A stretch of 14,747 nucleotides of DNA from NCBI GenBank assembly GCA_002353825.1, contig DEKJ01000036.1, positions 76,311-91,057 of the forward strand. Direction: 5' to 3'. The stretch's first letter is position 1, and the number at the start of each line of letters is the position of its first letter. Below, piece after piece: positions 6,237 through 13,175 of this stretch. The stretch comes from Prevotella sp. UBA2725. GTDB lineage: Bacteria > Bacteroidota > Bacteroidia > Bacteroidales > Bacteroidaceae. The position numbers were made by a program, and so were the translations under genes. The notes below the pieces were generated by a model that had not been told where the DNA came from, did no database searches, and worked only from the letters and a program-made list of their open reading frames with translations.

Positions 6237-6500
6237 TTATCTTGTAGCAATATCCAACATATAGTGACCTACATTTTCCCAATAACTTCTGATTCTGTCA
6301 GAAGTCGTTTCCGAGCGAACCTTACTCAACATCTCTGAGTAATCTTCGCCCAAGTCAGCTATTTTCGAAAAACCCGATATATAAGGGTGATGATCCCACT
6401 TAGCAACTGGATGAAGAATAGAAGAGTATAACACCCGTCCACTATCATCAACAACAGTGATAAAATTACCGTGTCTTTTTATATGTATTTTTGTCTTCAT
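6237..6500 (-). CDS. Small hypothetical protein paired with DUF2335
   Basis: I do not recognise this 87-aa protein (MKTKIHIKRHGNFITVVDDS...). The first 25 residues look like a small beta-hairpin. The rest is mixed helix, with no signal peptide, membrane segment or cysteine motif. I chose the ATG at 6500 because GAAGG lies 5 nt upstream and the longer ORF (to 6551) would start inside the promoter. It has its own promoter and precedes the DUF2335 gene by 13 nt, so the two are probably co-expressed. A partner or regulator of the membrane protein is possible, but nothing in the sequence shows it. Confidence 0.65.
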   Translation of the reverse strand: MKTKIHIKRHGNFITVVDDSGRVLYSSILHPVAKWDHHPYISGFSKIADLGEDYSEMLSKVRSETTSDRIRSYWENVGHYMLDIATR

Positions 6501-6520
6501 CGTACCTTCACATTTTTCTG

Positions 6521-6552
6521 CAAATATAATATTTATATTCAGAACGAACAAA
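6521..6552 (-). promoter_or_regulatory. Internal promoter of the DUF2335 module
   Basis: Minus-strand TTTG (6552-6549), a 20-bp spacer and TATATTTG (6528-6521) form a full Bacteroidetes consensus promoter. It lies between two polysaccharide genes and 21 bp upstream of the small gene's ATG. It should also drive the terminal GT2 independently of the long operon. Confidence 0.75.
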
Positions 6553-6594
6553 TTTTTAATGCGTTTTATTACGCTGGGAAATAGTCTTATGACC

Positions 6595-7179
6595 TTATTT
6601 ATGTTTATTCCATTCTTTATTCCACCTTCTCCATACCAGACGTCCCGGCTCTTTGTGAGAGATGACTCGTGCAGGGTTGCCGGCCACCGTCATCCCAGCC
6701 TCCACATCTTTCACTACCACAGCCCCGGCACCTATCGTAACTCCATCACCTATCTTTACGTCCTCTACAATACAGACGTTTGGACCGATATAGACATTAT
6801 TACCTATATGGGCAGCATGAAAAAAAGAAGAACCGATGGTAGCATTTTGGAATATGTCTACATTGTCCCCAATCACAGCTGATGAGTTAATGACTACTGG
6901 TCCACCATGAGCAATCAAGATTCCGTAACCCATTTCCGTATCTCTCTGAATATCTATATGGGCCATTTGCCCTACTAATCTATACATTAATCTACTCACC
7001 CCCCCCACCAGAGGATTCGTACATTTCGATAACCTCCACCAAAAGAGGAAGCGGAAACCCACGTCAAGAATACCCGCAAAAAACATCCTCAGCAAGCTAT
7101 CACCCCTACGACCCGTAATGCGATAATAATCACTGCGAATATAATCGACGCACTGAGAGAAAGACATTAATCGTATCAT
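6595..7179 (-). CDS. CysE-like serine/sugar O-acetyltransferase, poly-G phase ON
   Basis: This 194-aa left-handed beta-helix acyltransferase resembles the serine acetyltransferase group. In polysaccharide loci such enzymes usually acetylate a sugar or make an activated precursor. The hexapeptide coil runs from about residue 75 to 165, with catalytic-type H91 in GILIAHGGPVV, QNATIG (111-116), IGNNVYIGPNV (125-135), and IGAGAVVVKDV then VAGNPAR near the end. A helical N-terminus covers residues 1-70. A run of eight Gs encodes part of LVGGV (57-61) and is in frame. At seven Gs the next codon is TGA, leaving a 60-aa stub. The ATG at 7179 overlaps the previous stop as ATGA, so translation is coupled. 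Confidence 0.85.
   Translation of the reverse strand: MIRLMSFSQCVDYIRSDYYRITGRRGDSLLRMFFAGILDVGFRFLFWWRLSKCTNPLVGGVSRLMYRLVGQMAHIDIQRDTEMGYGILIAHGGPVVINSSAVIGDNVDIFQNATIGSSFFHAAHIGNNVYIGPNVCIVEDVKIGDGVTIGAGAVVVKDVEAGMTVAGNPARVISHKEPGRLVWRRWNKEWNKHK
6999..7006 (-). repeat. Poly-G tract 2 (G8), slippage site in the CysE-like gene
   Basis: Eight Gs on the coding strand read GTG GGG GGG GTG AGT (open). Loss of one G gives GTG GGG GGG TGA, an immediate stop. This is the same arrangement as tract 1. Confidence 0.9.
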
Positions 7180-8183
7180 AATACTAAATACCCGCTTTCT
7201 TGTAAGTATTTCTTAATCATTGGCATTCTCGATTGCCATGAAGCAAATTGCTGTGCTGCCCGATAGTTCTTATCAGCTAAGCCTTGATAAGCAGAACTTT
7301 CTCTTAAGATATCAATAAGCTGATCCTCAGGATTAGCCCAGTCGACGTCTACCACAGGATTATAGCCTATCAAGTCTACTAATTCCTTGGGGGCCCGGCC
7401 TATCATAATACATCCGGAGAGCATCGCTTCCCAATAGCGTTGAGTAAGGGTCTCTATGTTTCCACCACGGGCCGGATTAGTGTCACACTGTGGAAAGCAG
7501 ACCATGACCTTATACTGCGGCATCATCGCGTATAGTTCTTTATTGGAGAAAGCGACATGCTTATCGTTGAGCGTTCCGTCTGCATTAATATTACTGGTTT
7601 GATAGCCATGAAGCCCTCCTGCATTATAACACTTAAGAAGAACTTCATGATATTTTTTCATCTGCCTTCCCATCTCAAAGACATCTTTATCTCGCTCTGA
7701 CAAAGGCCTCCCTTTATGGTAATGAGAAACATCTATTCCCTCAGGCACCCAATAAGCCTTTACAGTTGTTTCCTTGTTGATCATGTCAGCCACCTGGCTG
7801 GCAGTAACGAAGACAGTCTTGACATCAAAGAGCCTGAAAGCATCATACATTCGTTCCCAAGTTGATGGCCAGACATCCCACAACATAGGAACAATCTCAT
7901 AACCGAAATAATAGGGGAACAGATTATCCTTAATATTTACACCATTCGCACATACCATCAATGCCTTTTTCCTTTGAATGAGGAATGGAAAGACGTAATG
8001 AACAAATCTATATACTTTCAACAATATTTCTCTGCATACCGCCCTAATGTGCCACTTGTATGATGGGAACAGATCGGGCTTGGATGTAATTCCCGCAACT
8101 TTACAACAGTCTATAAAGTCGTGCATAAAGAACTGAAATTCCTCCTTGCGACGCACCTTGTCTTTAATATATATAGTCTTCAT
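7176..8183 (-). CDS. GT-B fold glycosyltransferase (group 1 type)
   Basis: This 335-aa protein ends in the donor-binding region of group-1/GT4-like transferases: VCFPQCDTNPARGG (228-241), then TQRYWEAMLSGCIMIGRAP (247-265), in which E252 occupies the conserved acidic position, and a final helix. The middle holds WDVWPSTWERM and a VPEGID loop (147-151), as in the C-terminal donor domain of related enzymes. It should add one sugar to the lipid-linked repeat unit on the cytosolic face. It overlaps both neighbours by 4 bp (ATGA) and carries no G-tract. Confidence 0.8.
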   Translation of the reverse strand: MKTIYIKDKVRRKEEFQFFMHDFIDCCKVAGITSKPDLFPSYKWHIRAVCREILLKVYRFVHYVFPFLIQRKKALMVCANGVNIKDNLFPYYFGYEIVPMLWDVWPSTWERMYDAFRLFDVKTVFVTASQVADMINKETTVKAYWVPEGIDVSHYHKGRPLSERDKDVFEMGRQMKKYHEVLLKCYNAGGLHGYQTSNINADGTLNDKHVAFSNKELYAMMPQYKVMVCFPQCDTNPARGGNIETLTQRYWEAMLSGCIMIGRAPKELVDLIGYNPVVDVDWANPEDQLIDILRESSAYQGLADKNYRAAQQFASWQSRMPMIKKYLQESGYLVL

Positions 8184-9151
8184 TTCTTACTGAGTAGATA
8201 AAATAGAGCTAGGAAATTAATGAAGGGAAGTAATAAAGTAGATTTATGAGACCGTGCTCTACCAAGAACAGGTAAAAGCCCTAAGTGATATACATCCAGG
8301 AAAAAATCCTTTTTGGAATAAAAATTTGTATTATGTCTTAACAGGCTCAAAACTGATGATAAAAGCAAAGAGTTAGAAACACTAACATAGAATTTCTTGA
8401 GAGGCAACGAAAAGTCGTTACTCTTAGATAGATTTTTTAGAAGACAAGATATTCGTAAATCGCTGTAAATAAGCAGTTTCCTCTTTTGGGGATTCTTTGT
8501 ATGATCAGTTGAGTTAGGATACCAACAATAATGATAAACACAGTTATCATTAAAAACTATTCGTTCTGCTTTTCCAAGTACCTCATAGCTAAACGCCACA
8601 TCTTCATGCTTAATATCGGTGAAGAACCTAAAAGAGTGCTTAGAAAGGAAGACTCTTGAATATAAAGCACTACAAACACTACCCACAATAACAATATTAT
8701 GAAGGAGAATATACTCTCCTGTGTACTTTTTATGATAATCAGCCTGCTTAAAATGATTTACTACTACGTCTCCGTTTGATTTCTCTGCTTCCATCTTATA
8801 GAAAGATATATCACAGTTAAACATCTGTGTCCTCCGTAATACAGGACTAAGACTATTGGGAAGAAGGAAATCATCCGAATCAACAAACATTATAAAATTA
8901 CCCGAAGCATTGGCTAAGCCCAAATTTCTTGCAGAGCCTTGTCCATTATTCTCTTGATGAAAAATTTTTATATTAGAATGGTCGTCACTTATCTTTTTTG
9001 CAACTTCAAAAGAATTGTCCGAAGATCCGTCATCTATAACAATAATCTCAAAATCAGTTTCATCAAGACCCTGACAATAGCAACTTTCAACACATCTCGT
9101 TATATACGATGATGCATTATACATCGGAATAATGATAGATAAAGAGAGCAT
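8180..9151 (-). CDS. GT2 family glycosyltransferase
   Basis: This complete 323-aa GT-A enzyme has LSIIIPMYNASSYITRCVES at the start, VIDDGSSDNS (38-47) for nucleotide binding, NNGQGSARNLGLANASGNF (68-86) and the metal-binding VDSDD (90-94). HEDVAFSYEV supplies the usual acidic ED of the acceptor region. The last 25 residues are hydrophobic and probably lie on the membrane. It adds a sugar to the repeat unit; donor and linkage cannot be told. Its SARNLGLA segment aligns with the place where the last GT2 of the operon carries its G-tract; here there is none. It starts 12 nt after the membrane-protein stop and overlaps the next gene by 4 bp. Confidence 0.88.
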   Translation of the reverse strand: MLSLSIIIPMYNASSYITRCVESCYCQGLDETDFEIIVIDDGSSDNSFEVAKKISDDHSNIKIFHQENNGQGSARNLGLANASGNFIMFVDSDDFLLPNSLSPVLRRTQMFNCDISFYKMEAEKSNGDVVVNHFKQADYHKKYTGEYILLHNIVIVGSVCSALYSRVFLSKHSFRFFTDIKHEDVAFSYEVLGKAERIVFNDNCVYHYCWYPNSTDHTKNPQKRKLLIYSDLRISCLLKNLSKSNDFSLPLKKFYVSVSNSLLLSSVLSLLRHNTNFYSKKDFFLDVYHLGLLPVLGRARSHKSTLLLPFINFLALFYLLSKK

Positions 9152-9163
9152 AGTTTTAAAATT

Positions 9164-10432
9164 TTACAGATGCAATATAATTGATTTGATGATACGATAC
9201 ATCCAAATATTATCTAATGTTGGTCCATTCACCATCGCAAAGGGGACTGTTAGTACCAACAAGACATATATATAAGGACAAATTCTAGATACCTTTTGGT
9301 AAATTTTTTGAAGGCAATTAGAGCATCGTACAATAGGAGCTAGATTTAAATCTCCAAAGACATAAACAGCGAATAATGATGAAAAAATCCACCAAGATAA
9401 GGTCCTACCGATGTCACAGCTTAGAATAGTGAATAGCGGAATCATAAAAATAGCCTGAGGCAAAAGCGTATTACTAATTCGAAGACTTTGGTTATCGCAC
9501 TTGCATGAGTTGAACGATAAATCAATTGAATTAAGATTAGAAACTATATAAAAATAAGCAATAAACATCCAACATGCAAGAAAGAAGACACAAGGATTCG
9601 GATAATTCTTTGATAAATGAAATTGGATCGTCGATATTGTCGACCAAGTCAGAGCGTTAACCCCCGTTCCAACATGGCAACTATCAAAAGAAGTACCATG
9701 TACATCTGGGAATAAATTAAAACAACCTTGCCAGGATTGCCATATATCTTTTGCTATCAGAGAATTACCCTTATAGAAGCAAACAGTAGACATTAGAATA
9801 ATAATAGGTAACGCTGTTAATAATAAGTCTCTGATCTTGATATTTATCTTACCTGTGTGATAATAATAATATACATAAAGCAAAATAATAGGATAGGTGT
9901 AGAAGAAACTTGCTTCATGCGTGAGTAACATTATAGCTGAACAAAGCCAGAAAAGCAAAAGCCATAAGGTTGATTTTGTAACCAAATACTTCTTGCAACT
10001 ACCGAATACAGACAAGCACAAAAGTAATACTATGAAATCTTTACGGGCCCATAAACTAAACAATGTAAAGTATAAGCAACACCCTAAAGGCAGAATAAAT
10101 AATGACCAACGCTCACGTGAAAAAATTCTAAATACAACAAGCAGAAAGATAAACGCTGATGTAAATGAAATAGTTTTTATAAGAGTTATAGGGCTCGAAG
10201 ATGAAATATTAGACATGAACCATATAACTTGCCCCATCAGTCCTCGCCTAACAAAGCCACCTTCATAATTTATCATCCATTCACTCACACCCCACTCAGA
10301 ATATTGGGCAGAATTGAACAGTGAATCATAATAAACGCGATCTTTCAAAATGATACACATAAGGAGAAATACGAATACCCCCCCCACTGCCTTCGTTATA
10401 TTTGCCTTACGACTCTGATTAATAAAATCCAT
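9164..10432 (-). CDS. Polytopic membrane protein, candidate Wzy polymerase or GT-C transferase, poly-G phase ON
   Basis: This 422-aa protein has about ten or eleven hydrophobic segments (roughly 15-33, 80-101, 109-146, 154-190, 200-219, 282-300, 325-366 and 388-406). It has no soluble catalytic domain. The loop after the first segment holds WMINYEGGFVRRGLMGQ, an acidic/arginine-rich motif I have seen in GT-C-like or O-antigen-polymerase-like proteins. No other membrane protein in the visible locus could be the polymerase, so Wzy is the best guess; a GT-C transferase is the alternative. A G8 run at residues 16-19 (AVGGV) lies just inside the first membrane segment and is in frame. At seven Gs the frame closes about 14 codons later, abolishing nearly all of the protein. 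Confidence 0.7.
   Translation of the reverse strand: MDFINQSRKANITKAVGGVFVFLLMCIILKDRVYYDSLFNSAQYSEWGVSEWMINYEGGFVRRGLMGQVIWFMSNISSSSPITLIKTISFTSAFIFLLVVFRIFSRERWSLFILPLGCCLYFTLFSLWARKDFIVLLLCLSVFGSCKKYLVTKSTLWLLLFWLCSAIMLLTHEASFFYTYPIILLYVYYYYHTGKINIKIRDLLLTALPIIILMSTVCFYKGNSLIAKDIWQSWQGCFNLFPDVHGTSFDSCHVGTGVNALTWSTISTIQFHLSKNYPNPCVFFLACWMFIAYFYIVSNLNSIDLSFNSCKCDNQSLRISNTLLPQAIFMIPLFTILSCDIGRTLSWWIFSSLFAVYVFGDLNLAPIVRCSNCLQKIYQKVSRICPYIYVLLVLTVPFAMVNGPTLDNIWMYRIIKSIILHL
10378..10385 (-). repeat. Poly-G tract 3 (G8), slippage site in the Wzy-like gene
   Basis: Eight coding-strand Gs read GCA GTG GGG GGG GTA (open). With seven Gs the frame shifts to TAT TCG TAT and meets TGA about 14 codons on. 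The tract is within the first 60 bp of the gene. Confidence 0.9.
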
Positions 10433-10456
10433 ATTGTTGCTTAATCAAACTGGTAA

Positions 10457-11470
10457 CTATTTATTATGCTGTCTACTTCTCAACCCATGTGACAAAACAC
10501 GGGCTATGAAATTCATTATTCTAAATGCCAAGCCTTCATATTTGTCATTGCTCTCGAAAGTCTGACGAAGGAGCAAAAATGCAGGTGTGAAACTTAGTCC
10601 AATATGTTCTTTATCAACCATGATAGATGGGGAGTTAATCATATTCTTGGCATTCAACAGCAAGTCCTGAGTCTCCTTAGATATCATCCTATTCTCCCTA
10701 ATAAACTGGTATATCTTATGACAGAAGAGAACAGAAAGGCTGTTATCTCCTTGAGAAGCGAATGTATGAAGGATCTTGGCAGCATGGAAATATTGCATAC
10801 TGTACCGAAGCTGACAATTGTATATGCCACCAATCTCTGTTATCAAGCCAGGATTCTGCTGATTCGTTGCCGTCAAGGATAGTTGATCACGGCATTCTCC
10901 CTTACTCCGGCTCAACTCCCAATTAGCATGCCAAGCATCAAAGAGCTTGTAAGCTTCAGGAGTATCGCGGACTAAAAGCAATCCACTGTTGTAAACATCC
11001 GTTGAAGGATCGTATTCCAAACAGAAGATGTCCTTTAATGGCTTACGCGTCATTGCATTAAAGATGTCGTATTGACAAATCTCACGAGCATGACAATGAT
11101 AGTCTAACACAGCACCTACGGCACAATCTATATCATTAAGACCACCAAGAGAATCACATATTATAGTATCAGCATCGATGAAAAGGAAGTCTCCCTTTAT
11201 CAAATTCCGAAGGTTAGTTTTTACCCACCGACTCTTCTCCTTGTTTGAATATTCTTTAGGTATATCAGCAACTAGAATTCTATTGAAAAGTGATAAAGCG
11301 TTCCTTCTCTGTTCGCTTTGCAAAGAATCAGCAGTTGCCTGATCTGTCACCAGCATGATCGTTGCGTCTGAATTGTAGTGTCGCAAAGTCCAAGCCGATG
11401 CCCAAGCTTGTTCAAAATAGAGATCATCAAGACTGCTGATCACGTCGTATACAAAAGTGATGTTTACCAT
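10457..11470 (-). CDS. GT8-like (GT-A) glycosyltransferase
   Basis: This 337-aa protein has the shape of a GT8-type nucleotide-sugar transferase. SAWTLRHYNSDATIMLVTD occupies residues 25-43. DFLFIDADTIICD (94-106) carries the DxD metal site. VYNSGLLLVRD (159-169) is the conserved asparagine/serine/glycine strand of the family. A late HAAKILHTF may be the C-terminal metal-ligand His region. It probably adds hexose to the repeat unit. Its ATG lies 7 bp inside the acyltransferase gene, so translation is coupled. No G-tract is present. The exact CAZy family is uncertain because N- and C-terminal parts are divergent. Confidence 0.78.
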   Translation of the reverse strand: MVNITFVYDVISSLDDLYFEQAWASAWTLRHYNSDATIMLVTDQATADSLQSEQRRNALSLFNRILVADIPKEYSNKEKSRWVKTNLRNLIKGDFLFIDADTIICDSLGGLNDIDCAVGAVLDYHCHAREICQYDIFNAMTRKPLKDIFCLEYDPSTDVYNSGLLLVRDTPEAYKLFDAWHANWELSRSKGECRDQLSLTATNQQNPGLITEIGGIYNCQLRYSMQYFHAAKILHTFASQGDNSLSVLFCHKIYQFIRENRMISKETQDLLLNAKNMINSPSIMVDKEHIGLSFTPAFLLLRQTFESNDKYEGLAFRIMNFIARVLSHGLRSRQHNK

Positions 11471-12456
11471 TTACCAAGGATGTATTTCAACGGACGAAGC
11501 TCAAAGAGCTTACTTAAAATGAACATAACAAACAACTCTATAGCAAAAGCAAGACAGAAGAACAAGAAGCCTCCAATCCTGTCTTGGGGAGTATAGATAC
11601 TAAGCATGTCTCCGACAATTCTGTAATAGAACCACATATGCGTACAATAGATAAGCAATGTCTGCCTGCCAAAATACTCCGTCCAACTATTATGCTTTAT
11701 TAATTTACAGATACCAAGAAAGAAAAATATTCCTGAAACCGAAAAAATTAAGAACAAGGGAATCTGAACCAACAACACAGCAATATGTGCATCAACTCCT
11801 GGCATAGACCAATATCTACCAGAAAAGACAGACAAGACTATCAGCATAACGTAAACAATGGCCCCTATAACAAAAACCTTTGAATGATTTAGAATCTGCT
11901 TCTTTTTACTTATAAGCCCTAAAGCCACAAAAGGGACTGCCGTCAAACCATGCCAATAACAGAACACATTATCTCCAATTTCCCACTCATTAAGACCAAC
12001 ACCGGCAGCAAGACAAACCAATGACAGGAATAAAGTAACCGGAATATTCACATGTGCCCTATTGAAGGCCCAAACTAACAGCTTTGCCACAAGCAACGCA
12101 TCTATAAACCATAAACGATCAAAAATATCGGAGTCTCCGGACGGATAATGCTCATATCTTACAAGAAGCCACTCTACCACACTAAAGAATAGCAATGGCA
12201 CCACCAACTCCTTAAATTGCCGATAGGCAAAGTCTCCTGCCGTCCTGTCGAACGATGTGCAATAGCCTGATATGAAAAAGAAGGCCTGCATAAAGAACTT
12301 AATAAATAGAGGGCAGAAACCAAGAGGCACCACAAAGCATGCAGTATCATTCTGCCCCCCCCACTCTAAAGCGATTCCGAAATGACTGACCAAAAGCAGC
12401 ATTATCAAAATGCCTTTGGCCACATCAAGATATTGGATACGAACATTTTTTCCCAT
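11464..12456 (-). CDS. Acyltransferase 3 family membrane O-acyltransferase, poly-G phase ON
   Basis: This 330-aa multi-spanning protein belongs to PF01757, which O-acetylates surface polysaccharides. It opens with RIQYLDVAKGILIMLLLVSH; the conserved His is H25. AFFFISGY lies at 58-65 and FDRLWFIDALL follows in mid-protein. About ten hydrophobic segments span the length. A G8 run encodes W32-G33-G34 of EWGGQND, immediately after the catalytic-His segment, and is in frame. A frameshift there would remove all but the first helix. It follows the hexapeptide acetyltransferase by 15 nt and overlaps the GT8-like gene. Confidence 0.88.
   Translation of the reverse strand: MGKNVRIQYLDVAKGILIMLLLVSHFGIALEWGGQNDTACFVVPLGFCPLFIKFFMQAFFFISGYCTSFDRTAGDFAYRQFKELVVPLLFFSVVEWLLVRYEHYPSGDSDIFDRLWFIDALLVAKLLVWAFNRAHVNIPVTLFLSLVCLAAGVGLNEWEIGDNVFCYWHGLTAVPFVALGLISKKKQILNHSKVFVIGAIVYVMLIVLSVFSGRYWSMPGVDAHIAVLLVQIPLFLIFSVSGIFFFLGICKLIKHNSWTEYFGRQTLLIYCTHMWFYYRIVGDMLSIYTPQDRIGGFLFFCLAFAIELFVMFILSKLFELRPLKYILGKW
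12355..12362 (-). repeat. Poly-G tract 4 (G8), slippage site in acyltransferase 3
   Basis: Eight coding-strand Gs read GAG TGG GGG GGG CAG (open). This tract sits in a slightly different codon phase from the other four, so that any change by one base shifts the frame but does not create an immediate stop. Confidence 0.88.
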
Positions 12457-12471
12457 AAAAAGGTCTATCTA

Positions 12472-13157
12472 CTACCTGACCCAATTATAACCATCTGCTA
12501 TAATCTTGGCAGGAATACCTCCTATTAGACTATTCTTACACGTAAACTTCTTATTGACCAAGGAATTTTGGCAAATCAGACTATCATCCGGTATTTGTGC
12601 ATTTTTGGTTACAGCTGTATCAGAGCCAATCCAAACATGATTTCCGATTGTAATTGAACCTTCCGATTGCTTTTCTTTACCATTAAAGATTACTGGATGC
12701 CCATCAGTTGTATTAAGCTTAACATTCCAGCCAAACATACAGTCATTACCGATGTTTGCATTACAAGTAATCCTAATAAAACAATTTTTATTACAATAGA
12801 ATTGGCTGCCTATTGTCAATACCCCGCTATCGACTCTTATGCCGCATCCTTCAGAAATAATAGCAGAACCGCCGAAGGCCACTACCCCCCCACACCTATG
12901 GATAAGAAACCATTTGAATGGCAGGGAAGGCCCTCACTCCCAGAATGAAGTCCGATTTGAATCATATATTTCCTTAACGGTTGCCTGATCTTTATGGAAC
13001 CACGGGGAATATGTCCTATCCTTACTTTAGGAGAAATAAGAATAGGACATAGTTTAGCCTCCTTGAAGGACAAATATCTAACACAGAAAACGAAGGAGTA
13101 AAGTTTTGTAAACTCAAAAATTATTTTTTCCTTTATCCTACGAAACAGGCTTAGCAT
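12472..13157 (-). pseudogene. Hexapeptide-repeat acetyltransferase, frameshifted at a G7 tract (phase OFF)
   Basis: The first frame (ATG 13157) gives 91 aa and ends GTG GGG GGG TAG. The downstream frame holds the catalytic left-handed beta-helix: GGSAIISEGCGIRVDSGVLT, IGSQFYCNKNCFI, then IGNDCMFGWNVKL, ITIGNHVWIGSDTAV and IGGIPAKII. This is the pattern of WbbJ/WcaF-like sugar O-acetyltransferases. One extra G makes a single 228-aa protein reading VGGVVAFGGS, a normal length for the family. Everything else is intact, so I read it as a phase-variable gene in the OFF state. Translation from the internal GTG (12882) could make only the 136-aa helix part, lacking the N-terminal region. It lies 18 nt after WbsX and 15 nt before acyltransferase 3. 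Confidence 0.85.
12885..12891 (-). repeat. Poly-G tract 5 (G7), slippage site in the hexapeptide acetyltransferase
   Basis: Seven coding-strand Gs are followed at once by TAG in frame. Eight give GTG GGG GGG GTA GTG GCC and join both halves of the enzyme. Confidence 0.9.
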
Positions 13158-13175
13158 ATTATGGAAACTGAAATG

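Noticed and set aside
6561..6574. Intrinsic terminator after the CysE-like gene (GCGT-loop-ACGC stem)
   Set aside because: Only a 4-bp stem, followed on the minus strand by an A-rich rather than T-rich stretch; it overlaps the approach to a promoter.
9661..9665. Five-C run in the Wzy-like gene, and a similar five-G run at 7389-7393, as further switches
   Set aside because: Runs of five are too short for frequent slippage and are near chance expectation.
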